A stretch of DNA of 64,000 bases, taken from assembly GCF_003977755.1 (NCBI RefSeq), contig NZ_RQWN01000003.1:434001-498000 (forward strand). The letters are read 5' to 3'. The stretch is from Haloterrigena salifodinae (lineage in GTDB: Archaea > Halobacteriota > Halobacteria > Halobacteriales > Natrialbaceae). The first letter of the stretch is position 1. Each line of letters opens with the position of its first letter. Shown here piece after piece: positions 1-8,814 of this stretch. The translations under genes were made by a program, and so were the position numbers. The notes below the pieces were generated by a model that ran no database searches, was not told the origin of the DNA, and saw only the letters and a program-made list of their open reading frames with translations.

Positions 1-958
1 CGCGCTCGACGAACGGGCGACACTCGCGGACGCGGCGCCGCAGGACGCCCGCCTCGCCCGGCGGCCACGGGATCGTCAGCGGGTCGGCGTCGATCCCGTC
101 GAGGAACGTCTGCTGGGTCGCCACTCGGCGCTTGAGTTCGTCCGCGCTCGAGACGTAGTGCTCGAGTTTCGACCGCGAATAGTTCGCGTACTCCAGAAGT
201 TCGGGAATCGTATACTCGCCGGCCGGATCCTCGCGGACGTAGGTGGCGAGGTCGTCGGGGGGCTGTTCGTAGTCGACGAAGGGGTACCAGCGGCTCCGCT
301 CGAGCAGTTCGAACACCTCGTGAGCAGACATCTCGACTCGGTACTCCTCGAAGGCCGTCTTGATCGCCTCGTTGTAGGCGTCGATCGGCTCGCGGAGTTC
401 CTCGACCGGCGCCTCGAGGTCGGCTTCCCCGAGTTCGACCAGTCGTTCGCGCTCCGAGATTTCATCGGCGAGCACCCGTCGGCGCTTGGCGGCGGCGGTT
501 CGGGCCTCGTCGATCGCCTCACGAGCGGCCTCGCGTTCCTCGAGCAGTTCGGCGTACCGGGCCGCCGGCTCGAGGGCCTCGTGGGCGCGCTCGAAGTCCG
601 ACTCGCTGAGCCGGCGCTTGTCGATCGCGTCGAGGGCCTCCTCGAACGCCTCGCGGCCCTTCAGATCGTCGGGCAGTTCCGAGACCAGCGAGTCGAACTG
701 CCCCTCGAGTTCGACGTAGGCCTTGAAGTTCTCCCGGCCGGTACCCGTCGCCCGATCGACGTAGTCATCGAGGAGCTCCGTCGCGTCCCGGTAGGCCTCA
801 GCGGCCTCCGCGACGGCGTCGCCGCCCGCGTCCGCGATTCGCTGGTCGGCATCCTCGAACCGCCTGCGGGCCCCCTCGAGGACCTCGAGCGGAGACTGTC
901 CGTCGGCGCCGGAACCGGAGCCGGCCTCGACGCCGGCGCGGTGGGCGCGTTCACTCAT
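1..958 (-). CDS. Conserved haloarchaeal coiled-coil protein (3' end outside window)
   Basis: The reading frame starts at an ATG whose complement is at 956-958 and stays open to the left edge, so at least 319 residues are present and the C terminus is missing. The product is very acidic and almost entirely helical, with long Glu/Arg/Ala-rich coiled-coil stretches and no membrane segment or signal peptide. A more ordered part near the end of the visible sequence contains RSRWYPFVDYEQPPDD. It lies 6 nt behind hisI on the same strand, so the two are probably co-transcribed. I recognise it as a conserved haloarchaeal hypothetical protein (possibly DUF7118) but know of no function. Confidence 0.8.
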   Translation of the reverse strand, partial: MSERAHRAGVEAGSGSGADGQSPLEVLEGARRRFEDADQRIADAGGDAVAEAAEAYRDATELLDDYVDRATGTGRENFKAYVELEGQFDSLVSELPDDLKGREAFEEALDAIDKRRLSESDFERAHEALEPAARYAELLEEREAAREAIDEARTAAAKRRRVLADEISERERLVELGEADLEAPVEELREPIDAYNEAIKTAFEEYRVEMSAHEVFELLERSRWYPFVDYEQPPDDLATYVREDPAGEYTIPELLEYANYSRSKLEHYVSSADELKRRVATQQTFLDGIDADPLTIPWPPGEAGVLRRRVRECRPFVER

Positions 959-964
959 GATCGG

Positions 965-1339
965 TTACTCGTCGCCGTAGACGTCGTCGGGGTCGTAGAC
1001 CTCCTCGCCGACGTTCTCGCCCTCGATCGTCCGATAGAAACACGACCGGTGACCGGTGTGGCAGGCCCCGCCCTCCTGGGCGACCAGGTAGAGCAAGGTG
1101 TCGGCGTCGCAGTCGACGCGCACCTCTTCGATCTCCTGGACGTGGCCGCTCGTCGCGCCCTTCTCCCAGAGTTCGTCGCGGCTGCGCGAGTAGTAATGGG
1201 CCCGTCCCGTCTCGCGCGTGCACTCGAGTGCTTCGGGGGAGACGTAGGCGAGCATGAGCACCTCGCCGGACTCCGCGTCCTGTGCCACGGCGGGGACGAG
1301 TCCGTCCTCGCCGAAGTCGACCGAAACGTCGTCGTCCAT
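965..1339 (-). CDS. hisI: Phosphoribosyl-AMP cyclohydrolase
   Basis: HisI hydrolyses 1-(5-phosphoribosyl)-AMP to ProFAR in histidine biosynthesis and is a zinc/magnesium enzyme. The 124-residue product has the family's usual length. The metal-site motifs are [11 protein letters not shown] in the middle and the cysteines of [13 protein letters not shown] near the C terminus; [14 protein letters not shown] is the typical substrate loop. The start is placed at the MDDDVSVDF methionine; an in-frame ATG seven codons upstream (1358-1360) would add MPTNRPY, which is not usual for the family. There is no fused hisE domain, as expected in haloarchaea. It is the first gene of a likely two-gene unit with the coiled-coil protein. 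Confidence 0.95.
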   Translation of the reverse strand: MDDDVSVDFGEDGLVPAVAQDAESGEVLMLAYVSPEALECTRETGRAHYYSRSRDELWEKGATSGHVQEIEEVRVDCDADTLLYLVAQEGGACHTGHRSCFYRTIEGENVGEEVYDPDDVYGDE

Positions 1340-1604
1340 GTACGGGCGGTTGGTTGGCACGGCGATAGGTCTTTTGCCACGGCCCTCGCCTCCGGCCGCT
1401 CGAGAGCGGCATACTGGAGGACGACGGCGGTAGACTCGAGGGGAACGGACCGCTGCGGGCGGCCGAACGGCGACGTGCGCACGAGGCGTCCGCCGGCGGT
1501 CCCAGCTGACGATAGCATCACGTCCCGGTACGCTCGAGTGCGGTTTCAGAAAGGGGGCGGATTCTTACGCCGCGGGAATCGGCCGGAAGCCGCGCTCGCA
1601 GTTA

Positions 1605-2693
1605 CTAGACGCCGCGGACGCGCACCGTCTGCTGGTCCGAATCGTCGGCCGTCTGGACGCGGACGGGGAACTGCTGGTCGGACGCGACCGGCGGTGTCTG
1701 GTAGCTCATCGTGAACGTTGTCCGTTCGCCGGCCTCGAGCGACACCGACCGCGATTCGACGGTCGTCGGATCGTGGCCGACCACGAGGTCGACGGTTGCG
1801 GAGCCGGCCGCGCCGCCGGTGTTCCGGACCTCCACGGTCCCCTCGAGGTAGCCGCCCGCCTCAACCGGGGAGTTGGTACTAAGAATCGAGACCGCGAACG
1901 ACGCCGCGGCGTCGCCGTCGGAACCGCTATCGTCGCCGTCGGACCCGCTATCGTCGCCATCGGACCCGTTATCGTCGGCGTCGGTGTCATTCTCATCGCT
2001 GCCGTTGTCGCCGCCGCCAGCCTCGGCCTCGAGTTCGCTGAGACAGTCCTCGGCGTGCGGGTTCGGCGTCGTCGGGGCGCCAGCGGCGTAATCGGCCTGT
2101 TCGGTCGTCAGCGACGTGATCACGGTGCCGACGCCACCGTAGTCGGGAACCGTGACGACGATCTCGTCGCTCCCCTCGGAGACGCCCGCCCCGCCGCCGA
2201 TCTCGAACGCGACCGTGCCCGAGAAGGGGGCATTGACGTCGTCGCCGAAGACGACGCCGTCTTCGATCACCGTGTTGCCGAAGAGACCGTCCTCATCGTA
2301 GAATCCCGTGCTCGCGAAGGCGACGTCGCCGTCCGCGAACGATCCGGACACCGTCGCTCGCGCGCAGGATTCGAACGACGTCGTTCGCCCCGACGGGTCG
2401 TCGGTCTCGTTCTCGTCGCCGTCCGTTTCGTCGGCGTCGTCCTCAGTCGAGTTGTCGGACTCGTCGGGCTCCGAATCGGCCGAGGACTCGTTGCTGTCGT
2501 TCTGACTCCCGTTCCCGTCGGTGCCGGGATCGCTCGAGTGGCTTCCTTCCTCGTTGTCGTTTACGTCGATATTCGCGTCGTTCGTGCCGTCGCCATCAGT
2601 TCCGTTGTCACCGTCATCGGTTCCGTTCCCAGTGAGACAGCCCGCCATTCCGACGCCGACACTCGTCGCCGCGATGAATTTCCGACGATTCAT
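1605..2693 (-). CDS. Tat lipoprotein with acidic repeats and CARDB-like C-terminal domain
   Basis: The 362-residue product opens with a twin-arginine leader (MNRRKFIAAT) followed by a lipobox ending in AGC, so it should be exported folded and lipid-anchored at the cell surface. The mature N terminus is a long Asp/Asn/Gly/Glu linker. A middle domain with a conserved-looking Cys (SFESCARATVSG and later EDCLSELE) precedes a second low-complexity stretch built of repeated DGDDSGS units. The last 100 or so residues form an Ig-like CARDB-type fold (SPVEAGGYLEGTVEVRNTG...). The true start is the tenth codon of the longer open frame, directly before the RR motif. Function is unknown; binding or adhesion at the cell surface is plausible for this layout. 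Confidence 0.85.
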   Translation of the reverse strand: MNRRKFIAATSVGVGMAGCLTGNGTDDGDNGTDGDGTNDANIDVNDNEEGSHSSDPGTDGNGSQNDSNESSADSEPDESDNSTEDDADETDGDENETDDPSGRTTSFESCARATVSGSFADGDVAFASTGFYDEDGLFGNTVIEDGVVFGDDVNAPFSGTVAFEIGGGAGVSEGSDEIVVTVPDYGGVGTVITSLTTEQADYAAGAPTTPNPHAEDCLSELEAEAGGGDNGSDENDTDADDNGSDGDDSGSDGDDSGSDGDAAASFAVSILSTNSPVEAGGYLEGTVEVRNTGGAAGSATVDLVVGHDPTTVESRSVSLEAGERTTFTMSYQTPPVASDQQFPVRVQTADDSDQQTVRVRGV

Positions 2694-3028
2694 ATCGAGA
2701 AGCGCAATATCCCGGCTCATAAAAATGTATGCTACCCGTCATATCCGATTACAATCATCGGGTCGTGAACGTCTTGAGACGGTGAGTCGATACCGACCGC
2801 CGACGCGACGGGATCCGGGATTGTAACCCGCCGAAAAGAGCGGTGCTCGCCGGTTTCTTCCGGGAATGGAACAGTCGGACGGACTGAGCGACGAGCCGAC
2901 CTCTCACCGGGCGTGAGTACGGCGTCCAGTGGCGCCGACTTGACCGCAGTATGATAGGTCCTCGTGCGGGGGCCGGGCTTGCAAACGTCAGCGCGTCGGG
3001 TATCACCCTTGAGAGCTGAACACCGACG
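2694..3028. other. Intergenic region, no gene seen
   Basis: This 335-nt gap separates the divergent Tat lipoprotein and the small zinc-finger gene. The part next to the lipoprotein (about 2700-2760) is AT-rich and probably carries its promoter. The open frames across it have no recognisable content and I call none of them a gene. Confidence 0.5.
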
Positions 3029-3157
3029 ATGAGTTCACAGAGACAGCTCGAGAAACCGGTCACCTGTCGCGTCTGCGGGACGGAAAACGATCACTGCTAC
3101 ACGTACTGTCGAAACTGCCTCCAGACGCTTCCCGCGAGAGCAGACGCGAGCCGCTGA
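3029..3157 (+). CDS. Small zinc-ribbon protein (42 aa)
   Basis: A 43-codon frame from ATG 3029 to TGA 3155-3157 encodes a 42-residue protein. It has two CxxC knuckles, CRVC at about residues 13-16 and CRNC at about 28-31, plus an extra His-Cys pair between them. The spacing and the GTEN...YCRNC context are those of the tiny single zinc-ribbon proteins common in haloarchaea. It stands alone on the plus strand ahead of the AI-2E transporter. Function is unknown; such proteins are usually thought to bind nucleic acid or protein partners. Confidence comes from the paired knuckles, since the frame itself is short. Confidence 0.65.
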   Translation: MSSQRQLEKPVTCRVCGTENDHCYTYCRNCLQTLPARADASR

Positions 3158-3336
3158 TCTGGCGGATTCGGGTCCGGCTGCGAGTACGGGATCGAAACTG
3201 ATCGCTGGCCTCGACCGCTGCTCGCGGTACGGGTGCGCTGGTCGAAGGCGTCGCTCCGTATCGACGGGCGGACTACAGAAATCGGTGGACCCACCGGTGC
3301 GTTGCGGTATATCGTGTCGGCCGGCGTAGAGTCGTC

Positions 3337-4353
3337 ATGGCCGAACAAGCCGACACACCGGCATGGATCTCGGAACGACTCGCGTTGATCGCGTTGGCAC
3401 TTCTGAGCGCGGGTCTCGCGACGTTCATCGTGCTCCCGTATCTCAAGTATGTGCTCCTCGCGGGCGTGATCGCCTACGTTTTTACCCCTGCACAACGGGC
3501 CCTCGAACGACGTATCGGACCGCTGCTCGCTGCGGTTCTCCTCACCGGAGCGGCGATAGTGGCGGTCTTACTCCCGATCGGGTATCTACTGCTCGTCACG
3601 TTCCGGGAAGGGACGGAGTTCGCCGCGGGCGTTCAGGGGGACGAATTCGAGCTGGAGGCGGTCGAAGCGTCCTTCGAGGCAGTCGGTCTCACGATCGAAC
3701 TCGACAACCTCTACGCGACGTATCGGGAACCGATCGCGACCGGGTTCCAGGGCGTCGCGACCGAAACGTTCGAAATCGTCGGCGGGCTTCCGAGCCTCTT
3801 CATCGGACTCACGGTGACCGTGTTCGTCCTGTTTTCGCTGTTGCGGGACGGCGACCGGTTTCTCGCCTGGATCGTGATGCTCCTTCCGTTCGACGACGAG
3901 ATCACGCGCGAGTTGATCGTCGAACTCGATCGGCTCATGTGGGCGTCGATAGTCGGAAACGTAATCGTTGCGGTCCTTCAGGCGGCGCTGCTCGGCATCG
4001 GACTGCTAGTGATCGGCGTTCCCGGCGTCGCGTTTCTGACCGTCGCGGCGTTCGTCCTCGCCCTCCTGCCGCTGATCGGTCCGTTCGGAGTCTGGCTTCC
4101 GGTATCGGTCTATCTGCTACTCGCGGGGCGGCCGCTGGCGAGTGCGTTGCTGTTCGGATACGGCGTCGCCGTCAGCACCGCCGACAACTACCTCAGACCG
4201 GCGATGATCGGTCACAGGGGCGAACTCAACGCCGCGATCGTCATCGTCGGCATCTTCGGTGGTATCGCGGTATTCGGATTCGTCGGCCTCTTTGTTGGCC
4301 CCGTCGTTCTCGGGTGTGCGAAAGTCGTCCTCGACGTGTTCGCGACCGCTTAG
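3337..4353 (+). CDS. AI-2E / PerM family membrane transporter
   Basis: A 338-residue integral membrane protein with about eight hydrophobic segments in the PerM arrangement: two near the N terminus, one after a soluble loop of about 80 residues (GTEFAAGVQGDE to YATYREP), then a cluster in the C-terminal half. The C-terminal signature around ADNYLRPAMIGHRGELNAAIVIVG (read at reduced length) is typical of the AI-2E transporter family, which exports signals or acts as Na+/H+ antiporter in different bacteria. Substrate cannot be predicted here. Start ATG 3337 gives a short acidic leader before the first helix. It is a single-gene unit with the convergent serA downstream. Confidence 0.9.
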   Translation: MAEQADTPAWISERLALIALALLSAGLATFIVLPYLKYVLLAGVIAYVFTPAQRALERRIGPLLAAVLLTGAAIVAVLLPIGYLLLVTFREGTEFAAGVQGDEFELEAVEASFEAVGLTIELDNLYATYREPIATGFQGVATETFEIVGGLPSLFIGLTVTVFVLFSLLRDGDRFLAWIVMLLPFDDEITRELIVELDRLMWASIVGNVIVAVLQAALLGIGLLVIGVPGVAFLTVAAFVLALLPLIGPFGVWLPVSVYLLLAGRPLASALLFGYGVAVSTADNYLRPAMIGHRGELNAAIVIVGIFGGIAVFGFVGLFVGPVVLGCAKVVLDVFATA

Positions 4354-4532
4354 AATTCGGGTCCTTCGGTCAGCTTCTGGTGAGCACGTTCTCGTCCGCC
4401 GTATCGATCGAATAGAGCCCGTGAGACACCGTGTCGATGACGCCGACAATCACGACCGACCGTCCGAACGGAGTCGGGCGCGGGACGAGGCGGCGCCGTC
4501 AGTTCGACCGCAAAAAGCGTCGATAGTGGAAT

Positions 4533-6119
4533 CTAGGCCTGGCCGTTCAGCGTGATGTAGTTGAGGCCGATGATGCGCTTGTCGGCCTCGAGTTCCTCGC
4601 GGGCTCCGTCGGGGATTTCGCTGTCGACGTTGTAGACGGTCAGCGCCTCGCCGCCGATGGTCTCGCGGGCGTTGAACATGCCGGCGATGTTGACGTCGTG
4701 GTCGCCCATGACGGAGCCGATGAGGCCGATGACGCCGGGCTCGTCGGTGTTTCGCGTGACGACCATCTTCCCGTGGGGGATGGCGTCGACGCGGTAGCCG
4801 TCGACGCGGACGATCCGCGGGTCGTCGCCGGCGAAGAGAGTGCCGTCGACGGAGACCTCGTCCTCGTCGTTGCTGACGGTCACCGAGATCAGGCTCTGGA
4901 AGTCCGCGGCCTGTCGGGTCTTGGACTCGGTGACGTCGACGCCCCGATCCTCCGCGATCTGGGGCGCGTTGACGGCGTTAACCTGCCACTCGAGCGGTTC
5001 GAAGACGCCTTTCAGGGCGCTGGCAGTGACGAACTCGACGTCCTCGTCGGCGATGTCACCCTCGTAGGTGATCTCGACGTCCTCGATGCGGCCCTCGAGC
5101 AGCTGGGCGGCGACCTTGCCGGCAGTCTCGGCGATGTCGATGTAGGGCTCGAGGCGGGGGAAGGCGCTCTCGTCGATCGAGGGGGCGTTCAGGGCGTTCG
5201 CGACGGGTTCGCCGGTGAGTGCAGCGTTGACCTGATCGGCGGTCGAGGTCGCGACGTTCTCCTGGGCGGCCTCCGTCGAGGCGCCGAGGTGGGGCGTGAC
5301 GATGATCTCGTCGTGCTCGAGCAGCGGCGAGTCCGTCGACAGCGGCTCCTCGGCGAAGACGTCGAGCGCGGCGCCGGCGAGGGTGCCGTCCTCGACCTTC
5401 GCGGCGAGGGCGTCCTCCTGAATGATGCCGCCGCGGCCGACGTTGACGATGTAGCCGTCCTCGAGGAGGTCGAGTTCCTCTTCGCCGATCATCCCCTCGG
5501 TCTCGGGGGTCAACGGCGTGTGGATCGTCAGGAAGTCGGCCCGAGCGAGGCAGTCCTCGAAGTCGACGAGTTCGGCGCCGAGGCGGTCGGCGCGCTCCTC
5601 GGAAATGTAGGGGTCGAAGGCGACGATATCCATGCCCAGCGAGTCGAGCTTCTTGGCGACCTCCTGGCCGACGCGGCCGAGGCCGACGACGCCAAGCGTC
5701 TTGCCGTCGAGTTCGGCGCCGAGGTAATCGCTTTTCGCCCACTCGCCGTTCTTCAGGCGGATGTGGGCCTGCGGGATCGAGCGCGCGGTCGCGAACGTCA
5801 TCGCGACGGTGTGTTCGGCCGCCGCGCGGACGTTGCCCTCGGGAGCGTTGGCGACGATGACGCCCTCGTCGGTGGCAGCGTCGATGTCGATGTTGTCGAC
5901 GCCGATGCCGGCGCGGCCGACGATCGTGAGCTCCTCGGCGGCCTCGAGCACCTCGGCGGTGACCTCGGTCCCGGAACGAACGATCATGCCGTTGGCGTCC
6001 GATACCGCCTCGAGGAGGTCCTCGCCCTCGAGCTCGTAGCCTGTCTCGACCTCGTGGCCGGCGTCTCTAAGTACGTCCAGACCCGCGTCGGCGATCGGGT
6101 CCGTGACCAGTACTTTCAT
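4533..6119 (-). CDS. serA: D-3-phosphoglycerate dehydrogenase
   Basis: SerA oxidises 3-phosphoglycerate to 3-phosphohydroxypyruvate with NAD+, the first step of the phosphorylated serine pathway. The 528-residue product is of the long form: a substrate/NAD-binding dehydrogenase core with the Rossmann motif GVVGLGRVGQ, catalytic-region motifs VNVGRGGI and VTPHLGAST, an intervening ASB domain, and a C-terminal ACT domain (EPGVIGLIGSVMG...) that usually binds serine for feedback control. The start is put at MKVLVTDPIADAG; the upstream extension in the open frame is not family-like. serB lies 6.7 kb away and a class V aminotransferase 18 kb away in the same window. Confidence 0.96.
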   Translation of the reverse strand: MKVLVTDPIADAGLDVLRDAGHEVETGYELEGEDLLEAVSDANGMIVRSGTEVTAEVLEAAEELTIVGRAGIGVDNIDIDAATDEGVIVANAPEGNVRAAAEHTVAMTFATARSIPQAHIRLKNGEWAKSDYLGAELDGKTLGVVGLGRVGQEVAKKLDSLGMDIVAFDPYISEERADRLGAELVDFEDCLARADFLTIHTPLTPETEGMIGEEELDLLEDGYIVNVGRGGIIQEDALAAKVEDGTLAGAALDVFAEEPLSTDSPLLEHDEIIVTPHLGASTEAAQENVATSTADQVNAALTGEPVANALNAPSIDESAFPRLEPYIDIAETAGKVAAQLLEGRIEDVEITYEGDIADEDVEFVTASALKGVFEPLEWQVNAVNAPQIAEDRGVDVTESKTRQAADFQSLISVTVSNDEDEVSVDGTLFAGDDPRIVRVDGYRVDAIPHGKMVVTRNTDEPGVIGLIGSVMGDHDVNIAGMFNARETIGGEALTVYNVDSEIPDGAREELEADKRIIGLNYITLNGQA

Positions 6120-6212
6120 GCGCGAGACAATCGTGCGCAGCACGTAAACCCTTCCGTTGTTGCCAGCGGAGGCAAAAACTACCGCTTCGACGAGACCGAC
6201 TCGCGGGACGGT

Positions 6213-8114
6213 TTAGTAGCCGGACAGTCGCATCGTCGCCTGCGTTTCGAACGATGTGGTCCCGGTCGGGTGCGGGAGTCGCGCCGTCGCGGCCTCCAGC
6301 AGGAGCCAGGCGACGACGCGTTCGCCCTGAATCGATTCGTCGCCGATGTACTGCGCCGGATGGACGAACGCGGTTTCGATCTCCCGGTCCTCAAGTCGCT
6401 GGGCACCCGGTATCTCCCCGGCGCTGCGGCGGACGACGACGACCTCCATGCCGTCCTCGAGCGGAACGGCGATCGTTTCCGGGCCTTCGGGGTTGGAAAA
6501 CCGGACGGTCGTCCCGGGCTCGCCGACCAGATAGAACTCCGTTTCCGGCGTCGTCCACTCGGCGCCGTCGGAGCGTTCGATCTCGACGCCGTCGGTAGTC
6601 CCGGGGGTGACGTCCATCGCAACCGTTGCGATCGAGTGATGGGGAACGCCGTTCTCGCTCGCGTCGCCGTCGACACCCGCGTCCGGATCGGTCTCGGGAT
6701 CCGTTCCGGTGTCCGCAGACACCCCGTCAGCTATCGTGGCCGCGTATTCGGTAACGAATCCGGGTCCCTGGCGGCGCCAGATCGGAACGACCGTTCCGTC
6801 CTCCCAGAATTCGGTGGCGAGTTCGTGACTGGACTGTCCGAACCGGTAGCCCGAGCGGTGGTCTCGACCCTCGGCGCCTCGAGCACTGCTTTGATAGTGG
6901 GCTCTGAACCGAAATCCGGCCGGTCGGTCCGCGCCTCCGGGATAGGTCACGGTACCGAGCAGCCCCGGTCCGCCGACCCCGACGCTGTGGACGTCCCAGA
7001 CCAGTACGTCGCCGCTGAACGCGGACCCGTCGTCCGGAAAGAACCACTCCAGCGTGTTCTCGCCGTCGCGTTCCGGGAGGCCGTAGCCGCTAAGGGTCGC
7101 GGGCGACTCTAAGCTTGCGAACACCGGGCGATCCCGAAACTCGGCGGCGATCTCGACGCCGTGGGTTCCCGAGTCGTCCCACCCGATTCGCCACCCGTCC
7201 CGATCGAACGGCTCCGGCGGGTCCTCGATCCGGTGGCCGCCGTCGACCGCGGTGTACCACGGTCGCCGCTCGAGCGGGGCCGACGGAACGGTTCCGAGGA
7301 CGGTATCGTCCGCCGGCACGATGGTCGTCGCCAGTTCGTGCGGCGGAACCTCGACGAACCGCTCGACTCGCGTCACGTCACTCACTTCTCCGACGTCGTC
7401 GTTCCGCACGTCGAGATCGACGACCAGGGCGGTGATCGCTTCGGCCTCGTCGACGAACAGGACGATCGGGATCACGCCGCCGCGTTCGATCTCGCCGGTC
7501 GCCGTGATCGATTCGGCGATCGGCAGCGACGGAAACCAGTCGTTGCCGTCGGCGTACTCCTGTACGCGGGCGTCTTCGAAGAGCCGTCGGAGCCGCGCTT
7601 CCTCGAGCCCCGCGTCGTCCGCCTCCCAGGCCCGCCACGAGACGTCCTCCGGGTCGGTGATCGTCAGCGCGGCGAGGGAGTCGGTCCGTCGATCGACGAG
7701 TCCGTACGCGACCCGTCTGTCGACGGCCGTGACGTCGACGACCCCTTCGTCGAGACTGCCTTCGATTTCGACGTCCGGACTGCCTTGCACGCTGACCGCA
7801 TCGAGGGAGTTCGTGTACGGATCGTACGCCTCGTAACTCGAGCGCATGTCCTCGGCGATCGCGTGGACCTCCGGATCGGAGAGGAGCACCTCGAGTGCGC
7901 GCCGCTTCCGGTAGGTGTAGAGCGTGTGGATGATCTCGGCGTCGAAATCCCGCGTCGAAACGAGTCGGGCGTCGGAGAACTCGCCGTCATCGTCCTGGGC
8001 CGACGAGATCCCGCCGATCGCCAGCAGCCCCGCGCTGCCGACTGCCGCCGTCACGAATCGTCGACGGGACACGCCTCGAGGGAGCGGTCGGTTGCCATTG
8101 CTATACGTTACCAT
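6213..8114 (-). CDS. Tat-exported protein resembling a diverged copper amine oxidase
   Basis: A 633-residue protein with a twin-arginine leader (SRRRFVTAAVGSAG) ending at about residue 37. The order of features in the rest recalls copper amine oxidases: small N-terminal alpha/beta domains, then a beta-sandwich with a segment like DGWRIGWDDSGTHGVEIA, a W-x-F with DG pair (LEWFFPDDG), GYRFGQ, TEFWEDGTVVPIW, and a late HH pair (VPHHSIATVAMDV). The canonical topaquinone motif is not obvious, so catalytic activity is doubtful. The comparison is mine by eye and not certain. The start is the ATG just before the leader (8112-8114). Transcribed alone towards serA. Confidence 0.75.
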   Translation of the reverse strand: MVTYSNGNRPLPRGVSRRRFVTAAVGSAGLLAIGGISSAQDDDGEFSDARLVSTRDFDAEIIHTLYTYRKRRALEVLLSDPEVHAIAEDMRSSYEAYDPYTNSLDAVSVQGSPDVEIEGSLDEGVVDVTAVDRRVAYGLVDRRTDSLAALTITDPEDVSWRAWEADDAGLEEARLRRLFEDARVQEYADGNDWFPSLPIAESITATGEIERGGVIPIVLFVDEAEAITALVVDLDVRNDDVGEVSDVTRVERFVEVPPHELATTIVPADDTVLGTVPSAPLERRPWYTAVDGGHRIEDPPEPFDRDGWRIGWDDSGTHGVEIAAEFRDRPVFASLESPATLSGYGLPERDGENTLEWFFPDDGSAFSGDVLVWDVHSVGVGGPGLLGTVTYPGGADRPAGFRFRAHYQSSARGAEGRDHRSGYRFGQSSHELATEFWEDGTVVPIWRRQGPGFVTEYAATIADGVSADTGTDPETDPDAGVDGDASENGVPHHSIATVAMDVTPGTTDGVEIERSDGAEWTTPETEFYLVGEPGTTVRFSNPEGPETIAVPLEDGMEVVVVRRSAGEIPGAQRLEDREIETAFVHPAQYIGDESIQGERVVAWLLLEAATARLPHPTGTTSFETQATMRLSGY

Positions 8115-8814
8115 GCTCCGGCACAGTTGGATGAGCGGCTGGATAAAAGATGCTACCGTTCGAAACGCAGCGTCCGATTGCGCCGTCCGGATCGAGCAGT
8201 GATCGCGAACCACTCGGCAACCGGTCCCCACCGGCGCGCGGCCGATTCACTCGTCGCCCGTCTGTCGAGATTCCGGACGATCTGGCCGCGGCGCGGATCG
8301 ACGAAGCGGAACTGTTCGGTCGGAAGGTGACGATTTCCGTTACAGTCGCGAACGCGAGTCGGTGCGTATTCGATGACGGACAGGAACGGATCGATCCGGC
8401 CGAACGATCTCGCTCGAGGCACGGACCGTTGCAAGATCAATCGCCAACTATCGCTGTATTTCGGCGCGTAGAAGATCGTTGGTCGCGAGCCTGCGTCCAT
8501 TCAACGGGCTGTCACCCGCGGCAGTAACTATTTCCTCGAACGAACGACACAATCAGCTGTTTGCTCGCCCGGGACGATCGTTACCCGGGCCTGTCAGAAC
8601 CAGCCATCCGACAAATTGGACCAAAAAATCTCTTTATATTCCAGACCCATCACACGAACAATAGCGTTAGACGTACCAGATTGACGGATACTATCGAAAC
8701 AACCACTGAATACTGCTACTCATATTAAATTGATGGATACTAGAAGGAACGGTCGACGGCGTTTATCTGGCAACTCGGGCAAGGATTGTGCGCCCACGAG
8801 GGCGTGAGAGCAAA
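8115..8814. other. Long intergenic region with AT-rich promoter zone
   Basis: No convincing gene lies in these 700 nt; the open frames present are arginine-rich shadows. From about 8600 to 8770 the sequence becomes AT-rich and holds a direct repeat (8680-8693 and 8729-8742) and a TATA-like TTTATCT at about 8762 that would serve the three-paralogue operon starting at 8815. Confidence 0.5.
8680..8742 (+). promoter_or_regulatory. Direct repeat ATTGAYGGATACTA upstream of the three-paralogue operon
   Basis: ATTGACGGATACTA at 8680-8693 and ATTGATGGATACTA at 8729-8742 differ at one base and are spaced 49 nt start to start, about 70-135 nt before the first gene. Paired direct repeats in a promoter-proximal AT-rich zone are a plausible activator or repressor site. 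No binding protein is suggested by the sequence. Confidence 0.4.

Noticed and set aside
158-1714. 518-codon plus-strand frame at the left end
   Set aside because: Antisense to the coiled-coil gene and hisI, with no recognisable motif and arginine-rich ends.
4698-7112. 804-codon plus-strand open frame across serA and the Tat protein
   Set aside because: It is antisense to two recognisable genes and made of Val/Asp/Gly/Arg-rich text with no domain. Long antisense frames are usual in GC-rich haloarchaeal DNA.
8153-8500. 115-codon minus-strand frame in the long gap
   Set aside because: Arg/Ser-rich text, no motif, no promoter in the right place.
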